Below the pieces are notes generated by a model. The model searched no databases, was not told the DNA's origin, and saw nothing but the letters and a program-made list of their open reading frames with translations. A stretch of 64,000 nucleotides of DNA from Nilaparvata lugens (lineage: Eukaryota > Arthropoda > Insecta > Hemiptera > Delphacidae). A program made the translations under genes and the position numbers. Shown here piece after piece: positions 63,555 to 64,000 of the stretch (positions are counted from its first letter, which is position 1; the number at the start of each line of letters is the position of its first letter). Location: positions 54,854,808 through 54,918,807 of the forward strand of contig NC_052505.1 in NCBI RefSeq assembly GCF_014356525.2, in the 5' to 3' direction.

Positions 63555-64000
63555 TGATATCAAATCAAATCAATCAAATCAAATCAAATCAAATTTTATT
63601 CGCAATTTCAAAAAAAAAAAACAATTTAGGGTCCTGCCAAACCTGTAGGTTTTTCGGCGGGTGCCCAATCACAAAAACAATATTAAGAACATAATTAGGT
63701 AAGTTTGCTAGGAATTTTTATGACATTCGAAGTTCGAAAATAAATAAAGAAAAAGACAATATGTAATGTAATAAAAACAGGAAAGTATAAACTAAAAAAT
63801 AACTTTACAAAGTTTGTTGAATAAGAAAAATCAACTGAAAAGTATGAAAAAGAAGAAGAAAAATAGAAAGAAGGATTGTTTCACACTATCTTGATAAAAC
63901 ATTTCATCGCTGAGGCAGGCGGCAGTGTCAACAATGAGAAAAATAGAATTTCAGCCAGCCAGAACTTAGAAATAATATAAAAACTCGCTGGTAATTGTGT
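63555..64000 (-). mobile_element. LINE 3' end with (TTGAT)n tail, runs off the window
   Basis: On the minus strand an A/T-rich 3' UTR ends with GAATAAAATTTGATTTGATT and repeated TTTGAT. This is an AATAAA signal plus a simple tail, typical of insect LINEs. No coding sequence is in the window. It is a different family from the (GATT)n-tailed LINE. Confidence 0.5.

Overview
The window is repeat-dominated eukaryotic DNA, most likely from an insect. Supporting signs are the AT-rich composition, a Baculo_F-type env in Gypsy-family elements, BEL/Pao and Penelope elements, and spliced genes with TATA/initiator promoters. Hemiptera, perhaps a planthopper, is a weaker inference from general sequence flavour and a DUF8207-like protein. 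I found no bacterial features, tRNA or rRNA. No ordinary multi-exon host gene could be assembled with confidence.

Left part (0.8-11.3 kb): a rearranged Gypsy/errantivirus-like provirus. Env and integrase lie on the minus strand (1.0-4.4 kb), protease-RT on the minus strand (4.7-9.5 kb), and integrase plus the env start again on the plus strand (9.5-10.8 kb). The outer parts are an inverted repeat of about 2.1 kb per arm. The RT is split by a 2,771-bp hAT-like element (5334-8104) with a 16-bp terminal repeat and an 8-bp target duplication. A 5,315-bp element with a TAA target duplication (11321-16635) interrupts a foldback repeat.

Middle part: a DUF4817-like HTH fragment (16.9 kb), a nearly complete LINE on the minus strand (17.4-21.1 kb), a long pure-purine GAA tract (21.6-22.0 kb), a LINE ORF1 remnant (22.8-23.3 kb) and minisatellites. 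From 23.85 to 46.55 kb lies the centrepiece, a Polinton/Maverick or adintovirus-like element. Its minus-strand virion module encodes a PLA2-like protein, a small basic protein, an adenain-type protease, a minor capsid protein, the major capsid protein and an exonuclease-like protein, plus small unknowns and two BIR/IAP-type genes. Its plus-strand replication module encodes protein-primed DNA polymerase B, integrase, a packaging ATPase, a DUF8207-like protein and a coiled-coil fibre-like protein. Between the modules are divergent promoters, a spliced accessory gene, tandem repeats and a perfect hairpin. Polymerase, integrase and several other genes are broken. A young, intact BEL/Pao retrotransposon (34749-41743, TSD CCTGT) sits in the polymerase gene.

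Right part (46.5-64 kb): a large foldback palindrome (48.4-50.0 kb), a second env copy (50.0-51.2 and 55.7-56.0 kb) split by an old BEL/Pao element (51217-55717, TSD GTATG), a decayed LINE RT, a Penelope-like RT, a 5'-truncated LINE tail, and a second copy of the fibre-like gene (60.7-61.3 kb) without its usual neighbours. Minisatellites and a LINE tail close the window.

Most coding sequence here belongs to mobile or virus-derived elements. The only long undamaged replication-type ORF is the BEL/Pao polyprotein. In the Polinton-like element, the large capsid gene and several small virion genes remain open while the replication genes are dead.
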